Source: JBFGCA01 sp041567315 (lineage in GTDB: Bacteria; Acidobacteriota; Thermoanaerobaculia; Multivoradales; JAHEKO01). From it: a DNA stretch of 58,552 nucleotides. The notes under the pieces were generated by a model. The model saw only the letters and a list, made by a program, of their open reading frames with translations. It was not told where the DNA came from and searched no databases. How positions within the stretch are numbered: position 1 is the stretch's first letter; the number at the start of each line of letters is the position of its first letter. This document shows positions 49,823 to 58,440 of the stretch, piece after piece. A program made the translations under genes and the position numbers. Where the stretch lies: the NCBI GenBank assembly GCA_041567315.1, contig JBFGCA010000013.1:1-58552 (forward strand), written 5' to 3'.

Positions 49823-51316
49823 CTAACCTCCCCGGCGAGCGTCCCCGGCGAACGGCACGAGCGCCCGGTCGAAGCGCGCCGCCGGCGGCGGGTCCCAGCC
49901 GGGCGCGTCGCTGAGCAGGAAGCCCAGCGACTCGTCGCGACTCAGCGCGCCGTGGGTCCAGCGCAGCCGGCCGCCGCCGATCCGCGCCAGGTACTCGGTC
50001 CCGGGCGCTCCGTACATGTAGCCCGGCGCCAGCGAGCAGAGCAGCGAGGCAGGGTTGAGCACCAGGTCGAAGGCCCGCGCCAGGCGGTGGAGGGCGTCCG
50101 GATATTCGGTCTCGAGGGTGGCCGCCAGCCAGTCGGCGTCGCTCCTCCAACCGGCGCCGTCCGGACCGTTCGGCCCGGTGCTGCTCGGTGCCGCACCCGG
50201 GGCCAGACCCAGCGGGTCGCCGGTCAGCGGCTCGTAGGACCACTTGCCTCCCTCCGCCCCCGGGCGATAGCGCACCGCCGCGGTGCCCCGCGACGAGACC
50301 ACCCGCCAGCCCCCGGCGTCCGCCAGGACGCAGAGGTCGACCCCAGGCACCCCGGCCAGCACCTCGGCGACCCGCGGCTCGACCTCCTCGTGGACGTAGA
50401 CCTCGAAGCTCGAGACCAGCCCGAACGGGGTGAGCACGATGTCCTGTGGCCGGCGCAGCCGGCGGGTCACCCGGAAGCCCGCCCCGGTCACCGCCCGCTT
50501 GAGACCGCGCCAGACGTTGACCAGCGGCTCGCCGCCGGCGATGCCGTGGTCCGAGAACACCACCGTCACGAACGGGGGCCCGGGGCGGCCGTGCAGCTCC
50601 TGGAGCCGCCGGTCGAGGGCCGCCAGCAGCGCGCCCAGCGCCTGCGGACCGCGCATGTGCGCCCCGACGTCGGTCGCCGCGATGTAGATGTAGTAGCGCT
50701 CCTGGTCGGAGACCGCGAACTCGTCGAGCGCCCGCTCCAGCCGTTTGATGCCGGCCTTGATCGGGCGCAGGGCCTCGAAGGCGCTGCCCACCGGCCCCTT
50801 GCGGTTCCAGTCGAAGAACTCGCGCCACGGGAAGTGAATGCGAGCGTAGCTCACCGGTCCCCCACCCCGCACCCGGCGCTTTTGCCAGTCGAAGAACCGG
50901 GCCTCGTAGCCCGGCGAGCGCTCGAGCCCGAAAGGGGCGAGCATGCCGCCGAGGGCGACGCTGGTCGTCGAGGGAAAGGTGCTGATCAACGGCACCGGCC
51001 CGCGGAAGCCCTGGAACAGGGCCTCCTCGCCCCGCGCCGGGTCGGCCAGGTCGCGCACCAGCTCGTAGGGCACCGAATCGAGGGCGATGAAAAGCTGCCG
51101 GGGGGGCTCGGAGGGTGTGGCGCCGGAGCCCTCCGAGGGAGCCTCGGCAGGGGCCTCCGCTGAGGCCTTGAGGGCAGTCTGGGCAGGGGTCGAAGCCGGT
51201 GCTTCGACCGGCCGCCCGGCGGCCTCCGCTGCGGGCGTCGCGGGCCGGGCGCCCACCCCCGCGCAGGCCAACGCCAACGCGGCGAGCAGCGCCACCAAGG
51301 GACCTGCCAAGCCCAT
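49823..51316 (-). CDS. Alkaline-phosphatase-superfamily lipoprotein
   Basis: A 497-residue predicted lipoprotein (lipobox ALALAC at about residue 17) with a Pro/Ala/Glu-rich linker (20-75) and a type I phosphodiesterase/nucleotide pyrophosphatase-like domain. Metal ligands and nucleophile are visible: IALDS (Asp), TFPSTTSVALGG (Thr nucleophile), ATDVGAHM (Asp-x3-His) and VVFSDHG (Asp-His). It lies inside the hopanoid gene string, 35 bases after hpnG. If HpnG produces phosphoribosylhopane, a phosphatase would be needed next, and this protein is a candidate. Substrate is not shown by sequence, and a periplasmic or outer-membrane location would need side-chain maturation there. Confidence 0.8.
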   Translation of the reverse strand: MGLAGPLVALLAALALACAGVGARPATPAAEAAGRPVEAPASTPAQTALKASAEAPAEAPSEGSGATPSEPPRQLFIALDSVPYELVRDLADPARGEEALFQGFRGPVPLISTFPSTTSVALGGMLAPFGLERSPGYEARFFDWQKRRVRGGGPVSYARIHFPWREFFDWNRKGPVGSAFEALRPIKAGIKRLERALDEFAVSDQERYYIYIAATDVGAHMRGPQALGALLAALDRRLQELHGRPGPPFVTVVFSDHGIAGGEPLVNVWRGLKRAVTGAGFRVTRRLRRPQDIVLTPFGLVSSFEVYVHEEVEPRVAEVLAGVPGVDLCVLADAGGWRVVSSRGTAAVRYRPGAEGGKWSYEPLTGDPLGLAPGAAPSSTGPNGPDGAGWRSDADWLAATLETEYPDALHRLARAFDLVLNPASLLCSLAPGYMYGAPGTEYLARIGGGRLRWTHGALSRDESLGFLLSDAPGWDPPPAARFDRALVPFAGDARRGG

Positions 51317-51351
51317 CCGGCGCCCGGGCAGCGTGTGGTGGCACCCGGAGC

Positions 51352-52158
51352 TCAGGTCAGCACCCCTTCGACGACGCGCGCCAGCTCGCCGGCACAGCGG
51401 CGGACCCGACCTCGAAGCCGCCACAAGGCGGCCAGCGACCGGGGGTGCCGCAGCGCTCGAACCGCGACGGTCACCCGGCTCAGCTCCCCGCCGGGTCCCC
51501 GCAGCGCCTCGAAGTCGAGCGGCAGCGACTCGTCGGCGGCATCGCTCACCGCCCGGACGATCAGGCAGGGGACGCCCCGCCGGCCCGCCGCGCGCGCCCA
51601 GACCGCCGATTCGAGATCCACCACCCCGATCCCCCCGCCCCCCAGCCGGCCACGGATCACCGCCTTCTCGGCGGCGCTGGCGGCCACGCGCTCCACCGTC
51701 ACCACCCGGCCCGCCACCACGCCCGGACGGGCCAGCGCCTTGTCCAACCAGGCGGGATCGGGCGGCGGCGCCAGACCCTCCTCATCGACGACCTCGCTGG
51801 CGACCACCAGCGACCCGGCCGCCAGACCCGGCGTCAGGCCCCCGGCGACCCCCACCACCATCACCAAGGCAAGGGCGCCGCTCTCCCGCACCGCTGCAGG
51901 GGACGGCCCATCCAGCAGGCCGTCGGCGGCGCGCTCGGTGGCCCGCCTGCCAACGCCGGTTACCGCGACCGTCACCTGCCAGTCGCCCAGCGCGCCGCTG
52001 GCCAGACGACGCGGGCGCCAGCCGCCGGAGCGCCCCCCGGCCTGTTGCTGCCGGGGCCCGGGCCGCCGCTCTCCGAGCCGGCGGATCAGCGGCGCCACCT
52101 CCTCGGGCAGCGCCGCGACGACGGCTATCCGTCCACGTAGCCGTTGGCCCGGAACCAT
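51352..52158 (-). CDS. hpnG: Adenosylhopane nucleosidase/phosphorylase HpnG-like
   Basis: A 268-residue PNP/UDP family protein. Core motifs are VVGVAGGLTPGLAAGSLVVASEV, VVDLESAVWARAAGRRGVPCLIVRAVSDAAD and the N-terminal IAVVAALPEEVAPLIRRL. In hopanoid synthesis HpnG removes adenine from adenosylhopane. It overlaps the hpnA gene by 34 bases, and the start (52158) is less certain than the frame. An insertion with QQQAGGRSGGWRP near residue 40 is unusual. Identification rests on family motifs plus position next to hpnA and hpnH. Confidence 0.82.
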   Translation of the reverse strand: MVPGQRLRGRIAVVAALPEEVAPLIRRLGERRPGPRQQQAGGRSGGWRPRRLASGALGDWQVTVAVTGVGRRATERAADGLLDGPSPAAVRESGALALVMVVGVAGGLTPGLAAGSLVVASEVVDEEGLAPPPDPAWLDKALARPGVVAGRVVTVERVAASAAEKAVIRGRLGGGGIGVVDLESAVWARAAGRRGVPCLIVRAVSDAADESLPLDFEALRGPGGELSRVTVAVRALRHPRSLAALWRLRGRVRRCAGELARVVEGVLT

Positions 52159-53114
52159 CGCACGGCCCGCTCGAGCGGCTCCTCCACCGGCGTCTGCGGC
52201 AGCCCCAGCTCGCGGACCGCCTTGGCGGCGTCGAAGAACATGCGGTGACGCGCCAGCTTGACCGCTTCGAGCGGCACCCGCGGCGGCCGCCCGGTGAGCC
52301 GGCTGAGCCCGGTGTCCAGGGCGCCGGCCGCCAGCGGCAGCCAGTGGGGAACGCGCCGGCGGGGAGCCGGCAGACCGGTCAGCGCGGCCAGCGCGGCGTA
52401 GATCTCCTGCAGGGTCATGTTGCGGCAGCCCAGGATGTAGCGCTCGCCCACCCGGCCGCGCTCGGCCGCCAGCAGGTGGCCGCGCGCGACGTCGCGCACG
52501 TCGACGAGATTCAGCCCGGTGTCGACGTAGACCGGCACCCGGCGCTGGAGGAAGTCGAGGATCATCTGGCCGGTGGCGGTGGGCTTGAGGTCGCCGTCCC
52601 CCACCGGCGCCGAGGGGTTGACGATGACCACCGGCAGGCCGCGCTCGGCCCACTCGACGGCCACCCGCTCGGCCAGGTACTTGCTGCGCTTGTAGTGGCC
52701 CACCATGTCGGCCAGCGAGACCGGCGTCTTCTCGTCCGCCGGCCGGCCGTCGGGCTCGAGACCGAGGGCGCCGACCGAGCTCGTGTAGACCACCCGCCGC
52801 ACCCCGGCCGCCCGCGCCGCCGCCAGCACGTTGCGGGTGCCCTCGACGTTCGAGGCATACAGCTCCTCGGGCCGCGGCGCCCACAGCCGGTAGTCGGCGG
52901 CGCAGTGGAACAGCGTCTCGCAGCCGTCGAGCGCCCGCGCCAGCGAGTCGCGGTCGCGAAGGTCGCCCTCGACGGCCTCCACCGGCCGCCCCTCGAGATT
53001 GCGGCGCGGGCTGGTCGGCCGCAGCAGGCAGCGCACCTCGGCGCCGTCCTCGAGCAGCGCCGCCAGCAGGTGGCCGCCGATGAAACCGGTGGCGCCGGTG
53101 AGGAGGGCTTTCAT
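52125..53114 (-). CDS. hpnA: Hopanoid-associated sugar epimerase/dehydratase HpnA
   Basis: A 329-residue NAD(P)-dependent extended SDR protein. The Rossmann motif is GATGFIGG (7-14), VYTSSVGALG precedes the catalytic HYKRSK (the Tyr-x3-Lys pair), and VNPSAPVGDGDLKPTATG follows. HpnA is conserved in hopanoid clusters; its exact reaction is not settled. The start follows hpnH after 48 bases and its end overlaps hpnG. Confidence 0.9.
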   Translation of the reverse strand: MKALLTGATGFIGGHLLAALLEDGAEVRCLLRPTSPRRNLEGRPVEAVEGDLRDRDSLARALDGCETLFHCAADYRLWAPRPEELYASNVEGTRNVLAAARAAGVRRVVYTSSVGALGLEPDGRPADEKTPVSLADMVGHYKRSKYLAERVAVEWAERGLPVVIVNPSAPVGDGDLKPTATGQMILDFLQRRVPVYVDTGLNLVDVRDVARGHLLAAERGRVGERYILGCRNMTLQEIYAALAALTGLPAPRRRVPHWLPLAAGALDTGLSRLTGRPPRVPLEAVKLARHRMFFDAAKAVRELGLPQTPVEEPLERAVRWFRANGYVDG

Positions 53115-53162
53115 GGGACGCCGCCGCCCGCCCGCGGCCCAGCGGCTGCCGGAGCAGCGGTC

Positions 53163-54164
53163 TCAGCCGAGCAGGTTCCAGGCCGCCATGCGGAACATGT
53201 CGCGCGGGCTCGACGGCAGCTCGCGGACCACCGAGGCCTCGAAGCCCGAGTGCATGGCGCAGTTCTGGCACAACCGGTCCTGGCGCGACTCCCAGTACTC
53301 CCAGTCGGTCTCGTTCCAGAACTCCTCCCACGACCAGGTGTGCTTCTTGCCGATCAGATAGCAGGGGCCCTTCCAGCCCAGCGGCGTGAAGGTGACGGTG
53401 CTCCAGGGCGAGCACTTGTAGTCGCGCAGACCGGCGGCGAACTCGAGGAACATCGGGGTCGAGGTCAGCCGGTAGCGCTTGGAGATCTCGAGCACCCGCT
53501 TGAACTTCTCCTGGATGTCGCGCCGCGCCAGGAAGATGTCGCGGTCGACCGACTCGTACTGATAGCCGGGGGAGACCAGCATGCCGTCGACGCCCATCCC
53601 GGCCAGCAGCCGGCACAGCTCCTCGACCTCGCCGATGTCGGTCTCCTTGAAGACCGTGGTGTTGGTGATCAAGTGGTAGCCGAGCCGCTTGCCCTCGCCG
53701 ATCATCTCCATCGCCTTGTCGAACACCCCGTCCCGGGCGCACACGTAGTCGTGGGTCTCGCGCAGGCCGTCGAGATGGACGTTGATGGTCAGCCGCTTGT
53801 GGGGCGCGATCTTGCCGTAGACCGTCTCGTCCAGCAGCAGGGCGTTGGTGCACAGGTAGATGTGGCGGCGGCGGGCGATGATCTCCTCGATCAGCTCCTT
53901 GAGCTCCGGGTAGACGGTGGGCTCGCCGCCGCAGATCGACACCGCGGGCGCCCCGCACTCGTCCACCGCCTGGAGACAGCGCTCCAGCGGCAGCCGGTCC
54001 TTGAGCTTGCCGGTGTGCCGCTCGGTGGCGCAGCCGATGCACGCCAGGTTGCAGGTGTAGAGCGGCTCCAGCATGAGCACGAACGGATAGCGCCGGTTGC
54101 CCCGCGCCGCGTTGCGCAGCTGGTGCCGGATCATGTCGGTGGTGATGTGGAGGGGGAATCTCAT
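53163..54164 (-). CDS. hpnH: Adenosyl-hopene transferase HpnH (radical SAM)
   Basis: A 333-residue radical SAM enzyme. The CxxxCxxC cluster motif is Cys38, Cys42 and Cys45 (YTCNLACIGCATE). The SAM-binding ICGGEPTVYPEL follows, and C-terminal cysteines (CQNCAMHSGFEASVV) are typical of this group. HpnH joins the 5'-deoxyadenosyl group to diploptene, the first step of C35 hopanoid synthesis. The ATG overlaps the stop of the cyclase gene (ATGA). It fixes the cluster as a C35 (extended) hopanoid pathway rather than only diploptene production. Confidence 0.93.
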   Translation of the reverse strand: MRFPLHITTDMIRHQLRNAARGNRRYPFVLMLEPLYTCNLACIGCATERHTGKLKDRLPLERCLQAVDECGAPAVSICGGEPTVYPELKELIEEIIARRRHIYLCTNALLLDETVYGKIAPHKRLTINVHLDGLRETHDYVCARDGVFDKAMEMIGEGKRLGYHLITNTTVFKETDIGEVEELCRLLAGMGVDGMLVSPGYQYESVDRDIFLARRDIQEKFKRVLEISKRYRLTSTPMFLEFAAGLRDYKCSPWSTVTFTPLGWKGPCYLIGKKHTWSWEEFWNETDWEYWESRQDRLCQNCAMHSGFEASVVRELPSSPRDMFRMAAWNLLG

Positions 54165-56212
54165 CGGTTGGTTCCGTCGTCGGGCACGCCCGCCGTTCCC
54201 CGCTCGTAGGCGGCCAGCGCCAGCAGCGGGAAGTAGGTCGCATAGAGATGGTACCGGAGGTAGAAGACACGCGGGAACCCGGTTCCCGTCCAGGGCTCGT
54301 CGGTCCAGCCGCCGCCGGCCTCCTGGGTCGACAGCAGATAGTCCACCCCGCGCTCGAGCGCCGCGCTGCCGCGGTCGCCGGCCGCCAGCAGCCCGAGCAC
54401 CGCCCAGGCCGTCTGGGCGGCGGTCGAGGGCCCCTGGCCCCGGGTCTCGGGCTCGTCGTAGGACCGCGGCGACTCGCCCCAGCCGCCGTCGGCGTTCTGG
54501 CAGCCGCGGATCCAATCGGCGCCGCGGGCCACCGCCGGGTCGTCGGACCCGGCGCCCCAGCGCGCCAGCCCCCACAGCGCCAGCCAGGTGCCATACAGGT
54601 AGTTGACCCCCCACCGTCCGTACCAGGAGCCGTCGGCGAGCTGTTTGCGGCGCACGAACTCCAGCCCGCGGCGCACCGCCGGATGTTCGGCCGGATAACC
54701 CCACAGCTCGAGGCACTCGAGCGCCCGCGAGGTGATGTCGGTGGTGCTGGGGTCGATCATCGCGTTGTGATCGGCGAACGGGATGTAGGTCAGGCGGCGC
54801 TTGTCGCAGCCGCGGTCGAACGAGGCCCAGCCGCCGTCGTCGTTCTGCATGCTGAGCAGCCAGGCGAGGGCGCGCCGCGCGGTCGCCTCGACCTCCGGGT
54901 CGGCCGGCGCGAACGACAGCTTGCCGAGAGCGACCAGCGCCTGGGCGGTGTCGTCGCAGTCGGGATAGAACTCGTTGGCGTACTCGAAGTACCAGCCGCC
55001 GACCGGTCCGTCGGGGTTCTTGATCCGCCAGTCGCCGGGCTGCCGGACCTCGTGGTCGAGCAGCCAGCGGACCGCCCGTTCGAGGGCCGGCCGGTCCCGC
55101 GGCCGCTCCCCTTCGGCCAGCGCGGTGAGCGCCAGGACGGTGTCCCAGACCGGGGACTTGCAGGGCTGGAGACGCAGGGTGCCGCCCTCCGGGATCTCGA
55201 GCTTCTCGAGCTCGCGGAGCTGACCGGCGATCACCGGATGGTCGGCCGGGTAGCCGAGACCGCGCAGCGCCATCACCGTGTTGACGATCGGCGGGAAGAT
55301 GGCGCCCAGCCCGTCGCTCAGCTCCAGCCGTTCGAGCACCCAGCGCTCGGCCCGCTCGAGAGCCCGGCGGCGCAGCGGCTGCACCCGCAGCCGCTCGAGC
55401 AGCTTGTTGGTGCGGTCGACGACGCGGAACAGACCGGCCCAGAACCGATGCTCGACGCTCGCCGGGGCGGGCGTCCCGGCGGCGCCCGGCACCCGCAGCT
55501 CCTCGAGGCCGGCGGCGGCCGGCACCTCGCAGCTCGGCTTGCAGGACCAGATGATGCTGAGCGGCACCACGATGGCCCGCGACCAGGAGGACATCTCGTA
55601 GATGTTGAACGGGAACCAGTTGGGAAACAGCATCAGCTCGGGCGGCACCGCCGGCGCCAGCCGCCACTCGTACTGGCCGAAGATCGCCAGGTAGAGCTTG
55701 GTGAACGAGTTACAGGCATCCAGCCCGCCGCGGGCGCGGATCGCCTCTCGGGCCCGCTCCATGTGCGGCGCGGCCGGCGAATCGCCGGCCAGCTTGAGCG
55801 CGAAGTAGGCCTTGACCGAGCCGCTGACGTCGGGCGGCCCCCCCGGATAGAGCGCCCAGCCGCCCTCCGCGAGCTGCTTGTTCCGCAAATAGGCCGCCGC
55901 CGACTGGACCCGCGGATCGTCCCCGCGGCCCAGGAACCACAGCAGCAGGGCGTACTCGGACTCCAGGATGCTGTCGCCCTCCAGCTCGGCGCACCAGTGG
56001 CCGTCGGCGTTCTGCAGCTCGAACAGCCGGTCGCGGGCGGCCTCGACGCCGGCGGCGGCCGCGGCGCGCCGGCCGGCCGGCCGGCCCGGCGGCGGCTCCA
56101 GAGTCAGGATGCTGGACGTAGGTCCTGGGTCCACTGAGGCCACGGCTCGATCCCGGACTGACGGATTGGCGGCGAGTGTAGCAACGGTCTCGCCAAGCCG
56201 GTGATTATTCAC
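54161..56212 (-). CDS. shc: Squalene-hopene cyclase
   Basis: A 683-residue terpene cyclase of the class II (alpha/alpha barrel) type. The catalytic acid motif is DCDD at 418-421 (FYPDCDDTA). QW repeats such as QNDDGGWASFDRG, QNADGGWGES and QLADGSWYGRWG are spread along the chain. It cyclises squalene to hopene at the membrane. The GTG start at 56212 gives a 55-residue N-terminal extension; a later start is possible. It is the first gene of the minus-strand supercluster, and the TPR protein gene begins 140 bases upstream on the other strand, so the operon promoter should lie in that gap. Confidence 0.93.
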   Translation of the reverse strand: MNNHRLGETVATLAANPSVRDRAVASVDPGPTSSILTLEPPPGRPAGRRAAAAAGVEAARDRLFELQNADGHWCAELEGDSILESEYALLLWFLGRGDDPRVQSAAAYLRNKQLAEGGWALYPGGPPDVSGSVKAYFALKLAGDSPAAPHMERAREAIRARGGLDACNSFTKLYLAIFGQYEWRLAPAVPPELMLFPNWFPFNIYEMSSWSRAIVVPLSIIWSCKPSCEVPAAAGLEELRVPGAAGTPAPASVEHRFWAGLFRVVDRTNKLLERLRVQPLRRRALERAERWVLERLELSDGLGAIFPPIVNTVMALRGLGYPADHPVIAGQLRELEKLEIPEGGTLRLQPCKSPVWDTVLALTALAEGERPRDRPALERAVRWLLDHEVRQPGDWRIKNPDGPVGGWYFEYANEFYPDCDDTAQALVALGKLSFAPADPEVEATARRALAWLLSMQNDDGGWASFDRGCDKRRLTYIPFADHNAMIDPSTTDITSRALECLELWGYPAEHPAVRRGLEFVRRKQLADGSWYGRWGVNYLYGTWLALWGLARWGAGSDDPAVARGADWIRGCQNADGGWGESPRSYDEPETRGQGPSTAAQTAWAVLGLLAAGDRGSAALERGVDYLLSTQEAGGGWTDEPWTGTGFPRVFYLRYHLYATYFPLLALAAYERGTAGVPDDGTNR

Positions 56213-56352
56213 GTCTGGCGCCTCGACGCAAGAGTGCCGCCTTCCCGGCGCTTCGATGCCGGCCGGCCCCTGCGGGTTACGCGCCGGCCTCGGCGGCGGT
56301 TCGCTTTCGGGGGAAGGACCGGCGGACCGATCATGGTAAGAAGCGCCATGAG

Positions 56353-57231
56353 ATGCGGACGCCGACGGCCGGGGCCGTGCTCCTGATGCTGACCGCCGTG
56401 CCGGCGGCGATCGGCGCGCCGGGCGAGGGCAGCGGCGCCCAGGCGATCGCCCGCGGCGACCAGGCCTGGCAGCGGCGCGCCGAGGGGCACCAGGGCGGCC
56501 GCGCCGCGCCCGGCCCGATCGGCGAGGCGGTCGCCGCCTACCGCGAGGCGCTCGAGTCCGAGCGCGACAACCCCGAGGCGCGCTGGAAGCTGCTGCGGGC
56601 GCTGTTCTTCGAGGGCGAGTACGTCCACGACGACCGCGACCGGAAGCTCGCGCTGTTCGCCGAGGGGCGCGAGCTCGGTGACGAAGGCCGTGCCCTCCTG
56701 GCGCGGCTCGCCGGCCGCCCCGACCTCGACGAGCTACCGCCCGAGGAGGCGGCGGCGGCCGTCGCCGACCTGCCCCAGGCCGCCTCGGTCTACTTCTGGT
56801 CGGCGGTCCACTGGGGGCTGTGGGGCCGGCACCGCGGCAAGATGGCCGCCGCCCGCGAGGGCGTGGCCCGCAAGATCCGCGACTACGCCGAGGTGACGCG
56901 GCGGCTCGACGAGCGGCTCGAGAACGCCGGCGGCCACCGCATCCTGGGCCGGCTCCACTCGGAGGCGCCCAAGCTCCCGTTCTTCACCGGCTGGGTCGAC
57001 CGCCAGACCGCCGTCCGCTCGCTGGAGCGGGCCGTCGAGCTGGCGCCGCAGGACCTGCTGAGCCGCCTCTATCTGGCCGAGGCGCTGCTCGAGCACGTGC
57101 CGCGCCGCCGGGCCGAGGCGGTCGGGATGCTCGAGCGGCTGGTCGAGCAGTCGCCCGACCCGGCCTTCCTGGTCGAGGACTTCAAGACCCTCGAGGACGC
57201 CCGCGCCGCGCTGGCGCGGATCAAGGGCTGA
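56353..57231 (+). CDS. Secreted TPR-like protein, possible TRAP T-component (TatT) type
   Basis: A 292-residue protein with a short signal sequence (about 1-21) and helical repeats. The segment GGHRILGRLHSEAPKLPFFTGWVD and the following AVRSLERAVELAPQDLLSRLYLAEALL resemble the TatT (TRAP transporter T-component) family, but no TRAP genes are nearby. ATG at 56348 is another possible start in a different frame and was not used. It overlaps the convergent ychF gene by 11 bases. Confidence 0.7.
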   Translation: MRTPTAGAVLLMLTAVPAAIGAPGEGSGAQAIARGDQAWQRRAEGHQGGRAAPGPIGEAVAAYREALESERDNPEARWKLLRALFFEGEYVHDDRDRKLALFAEGRELGDEGRALLARLAGRPDLDELPPEEAAAAVADLPQAASVYFWSAVHWGLWGRHRGKMAAAREGVARKIRDYAEVTRRLDERLENAGGHRILGRLHSEAPKLPFFTGWVDRQTAVRSLERAVELAPQDLLSRLYLAEALLEHVPRRRAEAVGMLERLVEQSPDPAFLVEDFKTLEDARAALARIKG

Positions 57232-58342
57232 ACAGGAACTCGACGACGTCGCCGTCCCGGATCCGGTAGTCGCGGCCCTCGGTCCGCAGCCGGCCGAGCG
57301 GCTGCAGCTGGTGGAGCCCGCAGTGCTCGACCACCTCCTCCCAGGCGGCCACCTGGGCGCGGATGAAGCCGCGCTCCATGTCGCCGTGGATACGGCCCGC
57401 CGCCTGCGGGGCGGTGGCGCCGCGCTCGATCTCCCAGGCCCGCAGCTTGCCGTGGGCCAGCGTGTAGAAGCGGATCAGACCCAGCAGCTCCAGGGCGGCG
57501 TTGGCCAGCCGGTCGAGCCCCGAGGTCTCGAGGCCCAGCTCGCGCTGGAACTCGCGCCGCTCGGCGGGCTCCAGCTCGCGCAGCTCGGCCTCCAGCCGGG
57601 CACAGAGCCGCAGCACCGGCGGCGCCCCCGGAGCGCTCTCCAGCTCCGTTACGTCGGGGGCCCCGGAGCCGGCCTCCTGCCGGCCGGCCCCCTGCGCGCC
57701 GCCGGTCACCGCCGCCTCGTCCACGTTGAGCACGTAGAGCAGCGGCTTGCCGGTCAGCAGCCCCAGGGCCTTGAGCTCGCCGCGGGCGGCGGGCTCGGCG
57801 CCCTCCCCGCGGAGCGGCTCGCCACGCCGCAGCCGCTCCAGCCAGCCCTCCAGCCGGGCCTCCTCCTCGGCGTGGGCCCGGGGATCGGCCTTCCATAGCC
57901 GGCGCCGCTTCTCGAGCGCCCGCTCGAGGACCTCGAGGTCGGCCAGCAGCAGCTCGGTCTCGACGATCCCGGCGTCGCGCACCGGGTCGACGGTCTCGAA
58001 GACGTGCGCCACCCCGGGGTCGGCGAAGCCGCGCAGCACGTGGACCACGGCGTCCACCTGCCGGATCGCCCCCAGGAAGCGGTTGCCGAGCCCCTCGCCG
58101 CGGCTGGCGCCCTCGACCAGCCCGGCGATGTCGATGAACTGGACGTGGCAGGGGGTGGACTCGGCCGGCTCGACCGCCGCCTCGAGGGCGGCCAGCCGGG
58201 GATCCGGCACCGGAACCCGCCCGAGGTTGCTGTCGATGGTGGTGAAGGGGTAGTTGGAGACCTCCGCCCCAGCAGCGGTCAAAGCATTGAAAAGAGTAGA
58301 CTTACCGACGTTGGGCAGACCCAGGAGGCCGACCGAAAGCAT
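57221..58342 (-). CDS. ychF: Redox-regulated ATPase/GTPase YchF
   Basis: A 373-residue OBG-family P-loop protein. G1 is GLPNVGKST (8-16), G2 TTIDSNLG, G3 DIAGLVEGASRGEGLGN and the G4 position is NVDE, as in other YchF proteins that prefer ATP. The C-terminal TGS domain (FYTLAHGKLRAWEIERGA and on to GDVVEFLF) is complete. A Gly/Ala-rich insert near 215-240 is unusual. YchF binds ribosomes and responds to oxidative stress. No upstream gene is seen before the window end. Confidence 0.93.
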   Translation of the reverse strand: MLSVGLLGLPNVGKSTLFNALTAAGAEVSNYPFTTIDSNLGRVPVPDPRLAALEAAVEPAESTPCHVQFIDIAGLVEGASRGEGLGNRFLGAIRQVDAVVHVLRGFADPGVAHVFETVDPVRDAGIVETELLLADLEVLERALEKRRRLWKADPRAHAEEEARLEGWLERLRRGEPLRGEGAEPAARGELKALGLLTGKPLLYVLNVDEAAVTGGAQGAGRQEAGSGAPDVTELESAPGAPPVLRLCARLEAELRELEPAERREFQRELGLETSGLDRLANAALELLGLIRFYTLAHGKLRAWEIERGATAPQAAGRIHGDMERGFIRAQVAAWEEVVEHCGLHQLQPLGRLRTEGRDYRIRDGDVVEFLFSP

Positions 58343-58398
58343 GCCCGGATTCTACGGCCCGGCGAACTTCTTCGAGGAAATTCGCCCACAGGTGTCAG

Positions 58399-58440
58399 AA
58401 AAAGGGGTCCTGCGGCAACTTGCTAACGGAGGGCGACCCC
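58399..58440 (-). terminator. Possible minus-strand terminator upstream of ychF
   Basis: On the minus strand GGGGTC (58440-58435) can pair with GACCCC (58409-58404) across a 25-base loop, followed directly by five U (58403-58399). It would end transcription of a gene beyond the window edge before ychF. The loop is large and the stem short, so this is tentative. Confidence 0.4.
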
